Assembly: GCF_900231165.1 (NCBI RefSeq)
Contig: NZ_LT960614.1
Location: 866,550 to 930,549 of the forward strand
Length of the DNA stretch: 64,000 nucleotides
DNA from: Hartmannibacter diazotrophicus
GTDB lineage: Bacteria; Pseudomonadota; Alphaproteobacteria; Rhizobiales; Pleomorphomonadaceae
Direction of reading: 5' to 3'
In this document: piece after piece, positions 19,096 to 27,331 of the stretch
How the letters are laid out: each line of letters begins with the position of its first letter
Position numbering within the stretch: position 1 is the first letter of the stretch
Notes under the pieces: model-generated
What the model saw: only the letters and a program-made list of their open reading frames with translations
Databases searched by the model: none
Told to the model about the DNA's origin: nothing
Program-made: the position numbers and the translations under genes

Positions 19096-19179
19096 TCACA
19101 GCCGCTCGCAGGCGTGCACGGCAGCGGCGAAGGCCAGAAAGCTACCGATGGCGAGTGCGATGTAGATGAGATCGAACAT
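19096..19179 (-). CDS. 27-residue membrane peptide leading the kdp operon
   Basis: From the ATG at 19179 the frame encodes MFDLIYIALAIGSFLAFAAA followed by VHACERL and TGA. The peptide is one transmembrane helix with a short C-terminal tail containing a Cys and a basic residue. GGGAG lies about eight bases before the ATG. It is the first gene after the operon promoter, ten bases before kdpF. Similar tiny frames ahead of kdpF in rhizobia come to mind, usually unannotated; that is from memory. It may be an additional subunit or a regulatory peptide of the Kdp complex, or a translated leader. Confidence 0.68.
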   Translation of the reverse strand: MFDLIYIALAIGSFLAFAAAVHACERL

Positions 19180-19250
19180 GAACCGACTCCCTTCGTGAAC
19201 TTCGGTGAAATGGATGGCGCCGAAGGGCGTAAGGAAGCTATCTGGAAGAA

Positions 19251-19278
19251 ATTATACTGCTGTAAGGAATGCGTAAAA
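19251..19278 (-). promoter_or_regulatory. Candidate kdp promoter with KdpE-like box
   Basis: On the minus strand TATAAT (19256-19251) is preceded by TTTTACGCATTCCTTACA. The two T-rich half-sites, TTTTAC and CTTACA, sit one helical turn apart immediately upstream of the -10 box. This resembles the arrangement of T-rich repeats at the KdpE site of enterobacterial kdp promoters, and the TTTTAC half-site takes the place of a -35 box at 16-bp spacing. It lies about 70 bp before the first small gene. Function inferred from position and similarity. Confidence 0.5.
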
Positions 19279-19336
19279 TTCAGCTTCCTTCGAAGAAATG
19301 CAGGGGTGGCTGCGAGACGCGTCGGGACATTAAAAC

Positions 19337-19531
19337 ATGGAGGATGGCCCGCCGGCCTCAGCAACCATGCCTATTATCGAGCGCCTGGAACGGGCTTGCG
19401 AAAGTAAGCTCCCTCACAAGCCACCTCGAACACCCAATGGACAACATCTTGAGGCTCCACTGCTTCAGTGGCCTGATCCCTGGGAATACAATGATGGTCG
19501 GAAATATGTACAAAATCATGTTACAAAGTAG
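19337..19531 (+). CDS. Possible small protein of unknown function (64 aa)
   Basis: An open frame of 64 codons with lower G+C and a different codon choice from its neighbours. It ends PLLQWPDPWEYNDGRKYVQN followed by HVTK. The Trp/Tyr/Pro/Asp-rich tail does not look like a random high-GC frame, but there is no good ribosome site before the ATG and no recognised family. It lies in the approximately 720-bp gap between the kdp promoter and the next gene. It may be coding, a remnant, or chance. Confidence 0.25.
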   Translation: MEDGPPASATMPIIERLERACESKLPHKPPRTPNGQHLEAPLLQWPDPWEYNDGRKYVQNHVTK

Positions 19532-19753
19532 AGAGTAATTTTATGTAAATTATTGAAATTAAAAGTTTTTATGGTGAAGATGCAGAGTTCAATCCTCTCT
19601 CACAGCACCAGCTTTTCCCAGAGTTCTGCGAAGCCCTTGCCATTCAAGGCTCACTGCCAACGGCGACATGGGCTATGCCAGCAGGGTCAGGAGTCGGATC
19701 GATCAGGGCATCGGTCGGCACAAACGCTTCATGCGGGTAGTCCTGCGACGCGA

Positions 19754-19805
19754 AAAGGCCAGCGGCGAGATTGACGATCAATCGTCAGCTTCGCCGCTGG
19801 CCTTT
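19754..19805. terminator. Long nested inverted repeat
   Basis: A perfect 15-bp stem, AAAGGCCAGCGGCGA paired with TCGCCGCTGGCCTTT, encloses a 22-base loop that itself holds a 7-bp inverted repeat (TGACGAT and ATCGTCA). The flanking A and T tracts make it a plausible bidirectional terminator. It lies about 100 bp beyond the stop of the minus-strand dehydrogenase gene at 19903. The nested cruciform is more elaborate than an ordinary terminator. Confidence 0.55.
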
Positions 19806-19902
19806 GCTTGGTCAAATTCGTCCATGCGGCCCAGGGATCAATTAGGGACCGATAGAGAGCCGACGGGGGGCGAATGATCCTGCCGCCGGCGCGCTGGTCC
19901 GA

Positions 19903-20952
19903 TCAGCCCGGAACGAGGCGCTCGTTCAGCTTGCTGTCGACGATATCGACAGTGCGGTCGATTTCGGCATTCGGCATGCCGAGTTGATGCGAGATCACCT
20001 TCACCAGCAGATCGACCCGCTCGATGAACGGCGCGCCGGCCGCCACCGCCCGCGCGGCCGAAGAGGGCTTGAGCAGGCTCTCCGCAGCCTTGGCGTATTT
20101 CTCGAACGGCACCAGGTCGGCCGGATCGCCGCCAAGACGCAGCGCGATCGCATCGACATGTTCGTAGATCGATTTCGACAATGCCAGATCCGAATGCACG
20201 GCATCGCGGATCGAGCGCGGCTCCGTCGGCGTGATGCAGCGGTAGTTGCCGGTCAACAGCATCGACCACTTGGCCAGCGGCACGAACAGTGAATCGAAGA
20301 CCTTCAGTTTCACCGGAACGTCGTGACCGTCCAGCCTCACCGCCGAGATGTCGGCATCCAGTTGGCGCAGGAGATCGTTATGCGCCTCGTCGGCAAAGGT
20401 CGCCGCCTTGAAATTGGTCGGCAGGCCGACATGCAGCACATTCGGCTCCTCCTCTGGCGGGCGGAACGCCTGCGGATCGGGCGAGCACAGCGACATCAGC
20501 CCCGGCTCGAACCGCTCCCAAACCTGTGCGTTGGTGAAGGCCTCCTCCAGATCCATTTCCGCCAGCGACGGGATACGCTTGAGATAGGGCAGGGGGGGCA
20601 TGTTCATGATCGACAGGCAGGGCAGCCGCGCCACCGCGATCTTCACCATCAGCATGCGGATGGTGTGGTTAGTGTATTGCGGCTCCTGCATTGCCAGGCA
20701 GACGAGATCATATTGCGCGACGTCGATGTCCTGCGGCGGCTTCGCGTCCAGCTTGCCAGGCAGGTCGCGCGAGAAGATCGCGCGGTGGTCGGGCTCGTCG
20801 CGCAGCCGGATGCGCACTTCGGTCCCCTCGCTATTGATCAGCGCGGCGGTCTTCTCCCGGCAGACGAGGGTCACGTTGTGGCCGGCCATGAGAAGCTTGG
20901 TCGCCAGCAGCGAGCCATAGGAAGCACCGAGAATGAGAATTTTACGCGTCAT
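19903..20952 (-). CDS. Ketopantoate-reductase-like NAD(P) dehydrogenase
   Basis: A 349-residue protein with an N-terminal Rossmann fold (KILILGASYGSLLATKLLMA, then NVTLVCREK) as in the ApbA/PanE family, and an all-helical C-terminal half (for example DAVHSDLALSKSIYEHVDAI). The dinucleotide loop reads GASYGS rather than the usual GxGxxG. The family reduces 2-ketopantoate in pantothenate synthesis, but many paralogues act on other substrates. The divergence and genomic isolation argue against a housekeeping PanE. A nested inverted repeat lies downstream. Substrate unknown. Confidence 0.65.
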   Translation of the reverse strand: MTRKILILGASYGSLLATKLLMAGHNVTLVCREKTAALINSEGTEVRIRLRDEPDHRAIFSRDLPGKLDAKPPQDIDVAQYDLVCLAMQEPQYTNHTIRMLMVKIAVARLPCLSIMNMPPLPYLKRIPSLAEMDLEEAFTNAQVWERFEPGLMSLCSPDPQAFRPPEEEPNVLHVGLPTNFKAATFADEAHNDLLRQLDADISAVRLDGHDVPVKLKVFDSLFVPLAKWSMLLTGNYRCITPTEPRSIRDAVHSDLALSKSIYEHVDAIALRLGGDPADLVPFEKYAKAAESLLKPSSAARAVAAGAPFIERVDLLVKVISHQLGMPNAEIDRTVDIVDSKLNERLVPG

Positions 20953-21198
20953 GATCCTGCTCTTGTTGGCGGTCAGTTATTTTCGAAGTCGTCGTGGGGA
21001 TGCATCGTGCTGAGACTTGGCATGGACGACAAGGGCGTTTCTTGACACTGCGGCTATTGGTCCGGCGGCCATTGTCGTGATGCGTCATAACCGTATCCTC
21101 ATGACTGCCGCGACCTGGCGCCAATCGCTCGTCCGTCTCGCGGGGAACGCGGTCTGCCGGTTCGCTGAATTCTGCTGCCGCACGCCAGATTTGGGCGT

Positions 21199-22620
21199 AT
21201 GATTTGGATTATGACAGACAGTCAGTCATTGTTTGGCGTGTTGCGCCAATCGGCGCATGGGGGTGTCGTAGACGCCATGGAGCGCCTTGTCCTGGACGGA
21301 CCTGATTGGGCGCTCAACCGCATCAACGCGCCGGCCTTCGCTGCCAGAGAAGGCCTGGATGAAGAACAGACGATAGCCGGCTTCTTGCGCGCGGCCCGGC
21401 TCGGTCTGTTCGACATGTCCTGGAACATACTGTGTCCCGGCTGCGGCGGCGTTCTGGACGTGAACACCTCGTTGAAGACCGTCGACAGGAGCATCTACAC
21501 CTGCGCCTTGTGCGCTGCCGGCTACGAACCGACCCTCGATGAGATGGTGGAAGTGACATTCACCGTCAGCCCGCGCATTCGTCACATCGCCGCGCACAGT
21601 CCGCACGAACTGACACCCTACGAGTATTTCCGCCAGATCTACTGGGGCTCGGGCGTCGATCTGCCCGAGGAGAATTTCGAAGCGAAAGTCGATGAATTTG
21701 TCATCGAGTCGCTTGAGGTGCCGGCCGGCGAGAAGGCCGTCATCTCGCTCACGCTCCCGGAGGCCTTCGTCATCGTCTTCGAGCCTGTGACCCACGCGGC
21801 GCAGTTCATTGATGTCAAGGGCGAGCCGGCAAGGGAGAAGCAGGCGCTGACGCTCATCATCGACCGGGGACATCGCCAGCACGAAACGCTGACAATGCAG
21901 CCTGGATCGCTCCGGATCTCGGTCGAAAATCATACGGATGTGCGGACCCTGCCATCCATCTGCATCGCGAACGACGCGCTGCACGACCTGCTCGGCAAGC
22001 GCCGGCCCTTCCTCACCGCAAAGCGCCTGCTTTCCAATCAGACGTTCCGAGATGTCTACCGCGCCGAGACGCTCGACGTTGACCAGCGCCTGAAGATCAC
22101 CAGCCTTACGTTTCTGTTCACGGACCTTCGCGGTTCGACGGAACTCTACGACCGGGTTGGCGACCTTGCCGCATTCGATCTCGTGCGAACGCATTTCGGC
22201 CTGCTTGAGGAAATCGTGGCGGCCGAGGCCGGCGCGGTCGTCAAGACGATCGGCGATGCCGTGATGGCCACCTTCGAGACGCCCGACAGGGCGCTCGCCG
22301 CCGCCATGCGGATGCGCGAGGCGATGAACAGGCTGAACGAAGAGCGAGGCAGCGAAGACCTGCAGCTGAAGATCGGCATCCACGAAGGCCCCTGCATCGC
22401 CGTGAGCCTGAACGAGCGCCAGGACTATTTCGGCCAGACGGTGAACATTGCCTCACGCGTGCAGCATCTCGCGACGTCCAGAGAAATCTTCGCCACCAGC
22501 GCGGTGCTTGGAAACGCACTGGCCGCGGACCTGATCAGATCGCGCGGTCTGGCGCCGACACAGCATGAGATCGCGCTTCGCGGCATCGCGAGCGAGGTCA
22601 GCATCTTCGCAATTCCCTGA
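21199..22620 (+). CDS. Class III adenylate/guanylate cyclase with DUF5939 and zinc ribbon
   Basis: A 473-residue cytosolic protein. The N-terminal half (about 1-290) has a helical start and a four-cysteine ribbon (CPGCGG and CALC, about residues 76-105), then a beta-rich region as in DUF5939 proteins. The C-terminal half is a class III cyclase. The first metal-binding Asp is in FLFTDLRGSTELYDRVGD (near 309), the second in KTIGDAVMATF, and the NIASRVQHLA region follows. Nucleotide specificity cannot be read with confidence. It probably makes cAMP in response to a ligand or redox signal read by the N-terminal unit. Two in-frame ATGs (21199, 21211) are possible, neither with a strong ribosome site. 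It stands alone between convergent or divergent neighbours. Confidence 0.85.
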   Translation: MIWIMTDSQSLFGVLRQSAHGGVVDAMERLVLDGPDWALNRINAPAFAAREGLDEEQTIAGFLRAARLGLFDMSWNILCPGCGGVLDVNTSLKTVDRSIYTCALCAAGYEPTLDEMVEVTFTVSPRIRHIAAHSPHELTPYEYFRQIYWGSGVDLPEENFEAKVDEFVIESLEVPAGEKAVISLTLPEAFVIVFEPVTHAAQFIDVKGEPAREKQALTLIIDRGHRQHETLTMQPGSLRISVENHTDVRTLPSICIANDALHDLLGKRRPFLTAKRLLSNQTFRDVYRAETLDVDQRLKITSLTFLFTDLRGSTELYDRVGDLAAFDLVRTHFGLLEEIVAAEAGAVVKTIGDAVMATFETPDRALAAAMRMREAMNRLNEERGSEDLQLKIGIHEGPCIAVSLNERQDYFGQTVNIASRVQHLATSREIFATSAVLGNALAADLIRSRGLAPTQHEIALRGIASEVSIFAIP

Positions 22621-22733
22621 CCTCGTCGCATTCTCGTCCTGGCGCTTCGTGTGGCCAGTATCGGCCGGGCTTTGGATGTGCTCGGGCAGGTCGGCCGTTG
22701 CCGGACGTGAGTAGGCCATCGGTAACCGGGCGA

Positions 22734-22764
22734 CGCCGATCGGACGCGGAACGGCCGATCGGCG
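22734..22764. terminator. Inverted repeat between convergent genes
   Basis: A 9-bp perfect stem, CGCCGATCG and CGATCGGCG, with a 13-base loop lies between the cyclase gene and the end of the TRAP large-subunit gene. There is no T-run. It could end transcription from either side weakly. Confidence 0.3.
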
Positions 22765-22788
22765 GACCAGGGATGCACGGCGCCAAGC

Positions 22789-24144
22789 CTATCCATAGAC
22801 CGCGCGCGGCAGCTCGATGACGATCTCGGGAAAGACCATGCACAGGATGAGCCCGATCAGCTGGATCAGCAGGAAGGGGAGCGCGGAGCGGAAGATGTCG
22901 CCCATCGGGATTTCGGGCGGGGCCACGCCGCGCAGGTAGAAGAGCGCATAGCCGAATGGCGGCGACAGGAAGCTCATCTGCATGTTGACGAGATAGAGCA
23001 CGCCGAACCACAGCACGAGATCGTCGTTGTTATCCAGGCCGAACGCGCTGGCCCCCAGCGCCTTGATGATCGGCACGAAGATCGGCACGCAGAGCAGCAG
23101 GATGCCGACCCAGTCGAGAAACATGCCGAGAATGATCAGCACGATCTGCATGACGATGAGGATGCCCCAAGGCCCGAGGCCGGCGCCCTGCAGCAGTTCC
23201 TGCACGAACTGCTGGCCGCCCTCCAGAACATAGAGGCCGACGAAGATCGTCGCGCCGAACATGATCCAGATGACCATGGCCGAGGCCTTGAGCGTGGTGA
23301 GGCACGCCTCCCGCACGGTCTGCCAGTCGAGCTTGCGGTGAATCGCGGCGACGATGAAGGCGCCGAACGTCCCGATGCCTGCCGCTTCCACCGGCGTGGC
23401 GACGCCGGTGAAGATGACGCCCAGAACGATGACGATGAGCGCGGTCGGCGCCGACATCCTCGACATCAGGACGAGTTTTTCGCGGCCCGAAACCCTTTCC
23501 TCGATAGGGATCGGCGGGCCGAGCGTCGGGTTCAGATAGGAACGGACCGTCACGTAGAGAATGTAGAGCCCGGACAGCAGCAGGCCGGGAAAGACCGCGC
23601 CGATGAACAGTTCGCCGACCGACTGCTCGGCGACGACGGCGTAGATGATCGCCAGGATGGAGGGCGGGATGAGAATGCCCAGCGTGCCTCCGGCCATGAT
23701 GGATCCCATGGCGATCTTCGGCTCGTAGTTGCGCTTGAGCATGGCCGGCAGGGCGATGATGCCCATGGTGACAACCGCCGCGCCGATGACGCCCACCATC
23801 GCGGCAAGGATGGTCGAGGCAATGATCGTGGCGGACGCCAGTCCGCCTTTCACGCCGCCCAGCACCTTGTAGATGACGTCGAACATCTCGTTGATGATGC
23901 CCGCCCGCTCCAGCATCGCCGCCATGAAGATAAAGAGCGGGATGGCCGAGAGTTGGTAGTTCGTCATCAGCGGAAAGATGCGGCTCGGAACGATGTTGAG
24001 CGCCTGCGCGTCGCCGAGAATGAACAGGAAGACGCAGGCAAGCCCGCCCGTGACGAAGGCGAGCGGCAGGCCGGCCATCAGCAGCGTGATCAGCGAGCCG
24101 AACATGATGACGGTGAGCCATCCGATGGAGATATCGATACCCAT
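22789..24144 (-). CDS. TRAP transporter large permease subunit (DctM family)
   Basis: 451 residues with about 12-13 hydrophobic helices. Conserved DctM segments are AGGTLGILIPPSILAIIYAV (near 160), GVATPVEAAGIGTFGAF, and QMSFLSPPFGYALFYLRGVAP near the C-terminus. DctM is the ion-coupled translocating subunit that receives substrate from the periplasmic protein. It begins three bases after the small-subunit stop, and the binding protein is upstream, so the operon order is P-Q-M. The PP-containing loops are characteristic of the subfamily paired with TakP-like binding proteins, suggesting alpha-keto or other carboxylic acids as substrate. Confidence 0.93.
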   Translation of the reverse strand: MGIDISIGWLTVIMFGSLITLLMAGLPLAFVTGGLACVFLFILGDAQALNIVPSRIFPLMTNYQLSAIPLFIFMAAMLERAGIINEMFDVIYKVLGGVKGGLASATIIASTILAAMVGVIGAAVVTMGIIALPAMLKRNYEPKIAMGSIMAGGTLGILIPPSILAIIYAVVAEQSVGELFIGAVFPGLLLSGLYILYVTVRSYLNPTLGPPIPIEERVSGREKLVLMSRMSAPTALIVIVLGVIFTGVATPVEAAGIGTFGAFIVAAIHRKLDWQTVREACLTTLKASAMVIWIMFGATIFVGLYVLEGGQQFVQELLQGAGLGPWGILIVMQIVLIILGMFLDWVGILLLCVPIFVPIIKALGASAFGLDNNDDLVLWFGVLYLVNMQMSFLSPPFGYALFYLRGVAPPEIPMGDIFRSALPFLLIQLIGLILCMVFPEIVIELPRAVYG

Positions 24145-24147
24145 GGG

Positions 24148-25467
24148 TCAGGCTCCCCTCACGACAGTACGCACGTCCTGTGCAACTCTGGAGATGCCCT
24201 GCAGGATGAGCAGCAGGGCGCCGACGACCATGACCCACTTCATGGGCCACAGCGGCACTTCCCATTCATTGAAGGAGAGTTCGCCCCAGCGGATATTGGG
24301 GTCGGTCCATTCCCGGAGTGAAAGATTGCCCAGCATCTCGGCGAAGGTGGTCTGCCCCCGTGCCCAGGCGGACACCACCGAATTGCCCGAAGGCACGGCG
24401 ATCGCATCGAAGGCGAAGATGTAGCAGGTCACCAGCAGCGTGCCGGCAAAGATGAAAAAGAAGACGGAGGTCGCAAGGTTGACGATCGCCTTCCGGCGCG
24501 CCGACATGCTCGCGTAGAGGATGTCGACCCGGACGTGGGACTCGGTCAGCATCGCATAGGCGCCGGCAATGAGATATTGCATGCCGAACATCAGATACAT
24601 GCCTTCATGCGCCCAGTTGGTGGGCGAGTTGAAGACATAGCGCGAGATCACCTCGAAATAGTAGACGAACACGGCGATGACCGCCCAGTAGCTGACGAAC
24701 TCGCCGCAATAAAGGGAAAGCCGGTCGATCCATCCTGTCCAGCCGGAGGACACATGCAAGGCGTCTGCCCTGCGTTCCTGGGCTTCCAGGTCCTCCAGTC
24801 GTTGCTCGGCTTCGGCGACCGTTTCGTCGGCCAGACCGGCATTCGCCTTGCCCACCATCCTCGGGATCAGGATCGCATCGACGGCCATGAACAGGAGGAT
24901 CAGGTAGAGGGCATAGGCCGCGCCGGTGGTCCAGAAAGCCCGATCGTCCACGTGCCCCTGCACCGTCGGCTTGATGGCCTCGACCTCGGCCCGGGCCTCC
25001 TCCAGCCGCGTCTCGCCGGTCTCGACGCGGTCACGCGCCCGCTCCAGCCGCCGCGCGATGCTCTTTTGCGAAAAGGAGCCTTCTTCGGCCGCGGCAAGCT
25101 CGGTCTCCAGACGGCCGATTTCCGCCTGCGCGGAGGTCACGCGCGGTTCTTCGCGCTCGATCATGCGTTCGGCGACACGCAGCAGGTTGGTGGCATCGGA
25201 AAGCTCGGAACGGGCATCGTTGGCCGCCCCGTTGGCATAGAGAATGAAGGCGAAGATCGGCAGAAACACCAGACCGAGCAGGTTCTTCAGATAGAGACGA
25301 TGAAGTCCGATGATCCCGCCCGTGACCAGGATCATGTAGGCGAGCGGCACCGAGTATTGCCGCGTCGTTGCGCGGGGGCGCCTGCTCAAGACCATCGCGG
25401 CCAGCGGGAAGACGATCAGCCCGAGCCAATAGGCCCAATGCGGGAGCGTGAAGTCGAGATTTGGCAT
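24148..25467 (-). CDS. TRAP small permease subunit with TM2-like and coiled-coil N-terminal extension
   Basis: 439 residues, more than twice the usual length of about 160-200 for DctQ. Residues 1-100 hold several helices including GGIIGLHRLYLKNLLGLVF, which resembles a TM2 domain. Residues about 105-190 form a long charged coiled coil (SELSDATNLLRVAERMIERE onward, rich in Glu, Arg and Ala). A further helix and a second short charged helix follow (VAEAEQRLEDLEAQERRADA). The C-terminal half is a normal DctQ unit (VISRYVFNSPTNWAHEGMYL, ESHVRVDILY). The extension could organise the transporter at the membrane or link it to another protein. It lies between the dctP-like and dctM-like genes. Confidence 0.85.
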   Translation of the reverse strand: MPNLDFTLPHWAYWLGLIVFPLAAMVLSRRPRATTRQYSVPLAYMILVTGGIIGLHRLYLKNLLGLVFLPIFAFILYANGAANDARSELSDATNLLRVAERMIEREEPRVTSAQAEIGRLETELAAAEEGSFSQKSIARRLERARDRVETGETRLEEARAEVEAIKPTVQGHVDDRAFWTTGAAYALYLILLFMAVDAILIPRMVGKANAGLADETVAEAEQRLEDLEAQERRADALHVSSGWTGWIDRLSLYCGEFVSYWAVIAVFVYYFEVISRYVFNSPTNWAHEGMYLMFGMQYLIAGAYAMLTESHVRVDILYASMSARRKAIVNLATSVFFFIFAGTLLVTCYIFAFDAIAVPSGNSVVSAWARGQTTFAEMLGNLSLREWTDPNIRWGELSFNEWEVPLWPMKWVMVVGALLLILQGISRVAQDVRTVVRGA

Positions 25468-25681
25468 GATGTGCTCTCGAAAACGAGTGATACCGGTCTC
25501 GTGACGCCAAGGCGTTCGGGCCCTGTGTCATGAGCGAAGGCAAGCCCGGCCGGGCGCTGGCTGCCAGGCCGTGACCCACGGAATTTCGGCAAGTCCGGAT
25601 GACGTGGGGCAGGTGCGACGCAGCCTGCCGCGCGCGGCTGTCTTGCCGCGCGCGGGGCCTGTTCTCCCGCAGGTCAGGAAG

Positions 25682-26782
25682 TTACAGATCGAGGGTCTGG
25701 CCTTCGATCAGTTCCGGTGTCACGTAGCCCAGCGAGCCGGACATCATGTAGTCAAGCTGGATCTTGAAGATCCGCGCCGAGTCCTTGTCGCGATTGGCGT
25801 ATTTGAACCAGATCGGGACTGCCACCTCGGTCATCAGTTCCACGTCGTCCTGCGACAGCCGGGTCACTTCGGTGCCGTCGGCCTCGAACTTCGCCCAGGC
25901 CTCCTGGTCGGCCTTCTGAATGGCCCCATGATGCATGTCGGAATAGACGTGCGTTTCCATCTCGACGAATTGCTTCATCCCGTCGGAAAGCGCGTTCCAG
26001 GCATTCATGCCGACCGTGATGTCCATGAGGTCGACGGGCTGGTACAGCGACATGAATCCGGGCGGTCCCATGGAGATGTATTTGGTGACCTGGCTGAACC
26101 CGAGAGCATAGTTCACGGCCGGTCCCACATAGTCGGCGACGTCGATGGTTCCCTTTTCCAGCGCGGGGAAAATTTCCGATCCCGGAAGCACGGTGGTCTC
26201 GGCGCCGATCTCGGTGAAGACTTCCGCCACCATGCCGCCCGGCAGGCGCATCTTGCGGCCGCGGAAATCGTCGATCGAGCGGATCGGCACCTTGGAATGG
26301 ATGATGTTGGGGCCGTGATGAACCGGCCCGACAAAATACATGCCCTGCGCGGCATAGAGCTCGCGGGTGATCTCCAGTCCGCCAAGCCCGTAGTAGAACA
26401 CGTCATATTCATGCGGGTTGCGCAGGCCCAGTGGATAGGAGCTCAGGAAAACGCCGGCCGGAATGATGCCCTGCACATAGATCGTGAAAGGGTTCACCGC
26501 CTGCAGCACACCGTTCTTGACTGCGTCGTAGAGCTGGAAGTCGCCGACGACGTCGTTCGCGCCGAAGGGTTCGAAGGCCAGTTCGCCCCCGGTCTTTTCG
26601 ACAATGGTCCCACACCAGTCCTTGAAGATCTGCAGGCCGACGCCACCGGGCCACGATGTCTGGATTTTCCAGGTCGTGCCCTTTGCCTGCGCGGATGCGA
26701 TATGCGGCGTAGCCAGTGTAACGGCTGCAGTGCTTGCTGCCGCGGCGCCAAGAAACTTGCGACGGTTGTAGTTAGCTTTCAT
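25682..26782 (-). CDS. TRAP transporter periplasmic substrate-binding protein (DctP/TakP-like)
   Basis: 366 residues with a Tat-type signal (NRRKFLGAAAAS, cleavage near HIASAQA), suggesting folded export. The mature part has DctP features: TWKIQTSWPGG at the start, RGRKMRLPGGMVAEVFTEIG with the substrate-binding Arg region, and VGMNAWNALSDGMKQFVE. The pattern, including the long C-terminal arm, resembles TakP-type binding proteins for 2-oxo acids and related carboxylates, but the ligand cannot be determined. It is the first gene of the P-Q-M operon, with about 210 bp to the small subunit. This gap holds no recognised gene. Confidence 0.9.
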   Translation of the reverse strand: MKANYNRRKFLGAAAASTAAVTLATPHIASAQAKGTTWKIQTSWPGGVGLQIFKDWCGTIVEKTGGELAFEPFGANDVVGDFQLYDAVKNGVLQAVNPFTIYVQGIIPAGVFLSSYPLGLRNPHEYDVFYYGLGGLEITRELYAAQGMYFVGPVHHGPNIIHSKVPIRSIDDFRGRKMRLPGGMVAEVFTEIGAETTVLPGSEIFPALEKGTIDVADYVGPAVNYALGFSQVTKYISMGPPGFMSLYQPVDLMDITVGMNAWNALSDGMKQFVEMETHVYSDMHHGAIQKADQEAWAKFEADGTEVTRLSQDDVELMTEVAVPIWFKYANRDKDSARIFKIQLDYMMSGSLGYVTPELIEGQTLDL

Positions 26783-27331
26783 AGGTTCCTCCCAGTTGCC
26801 GCCACTTCCGGTCGATTTTTATCAACGTGACCGTGACCTGGCGTGCACAAGGAAATGCTAACATTCTTTGCGTGTTCAGGCCAACTTGCGCGACTTCTGG
26901 TGTGTCGCCGGCTGCCTGACCGGATCAAATAACTGATTTTTTGCGAGGTTTTACGGGCGCGTCACCTTCCGCTCGGGCCGCGATCACAGCCGGCGGGGAC
27001 GTTGCCGCCTGCGCTCGCGCGGCGTCCAGCCCGTTGGCGTGCGCCATCGATCGCCACCGTTCTGCCGATCGTCATCAAGGCCGCAATGGCACGGGCTCAT
27101 TGCCGTTCGAAGTCGCCTGTTTCCGGCTGGTCAGATCGTCGCAGGCCAGCGGGCTTCGGCGCGCATTTGATTGAGTTTCGGCAAGTAAATCAGGAAGAAT
27201 ATCTGATAATGCAACCTTAAGTAAGTAATATTATGGGTAGGGATTACGCCGAACTGATTCGATCTGCGCAATTCAAACAAAAATAACTTTTCCACCATAG
27301 GCTTGCGGTTCAGAGTGCAAAGGACCGCAGC
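26783..27331. other. Divergent intergenic region, no gene recognised
   Basis: About 550 bp between the start of the TRAP binding-protein gene (minus strand) and the start of the GST gene (plus strand). The half near the GST gene is AT-rich (27180-27300) and probably contains its promoter. The middle is GC-rich, with a short open frame on each strand but no ribosome site or family character. No operator or riboswitch was identified. Confidence 0.4.
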
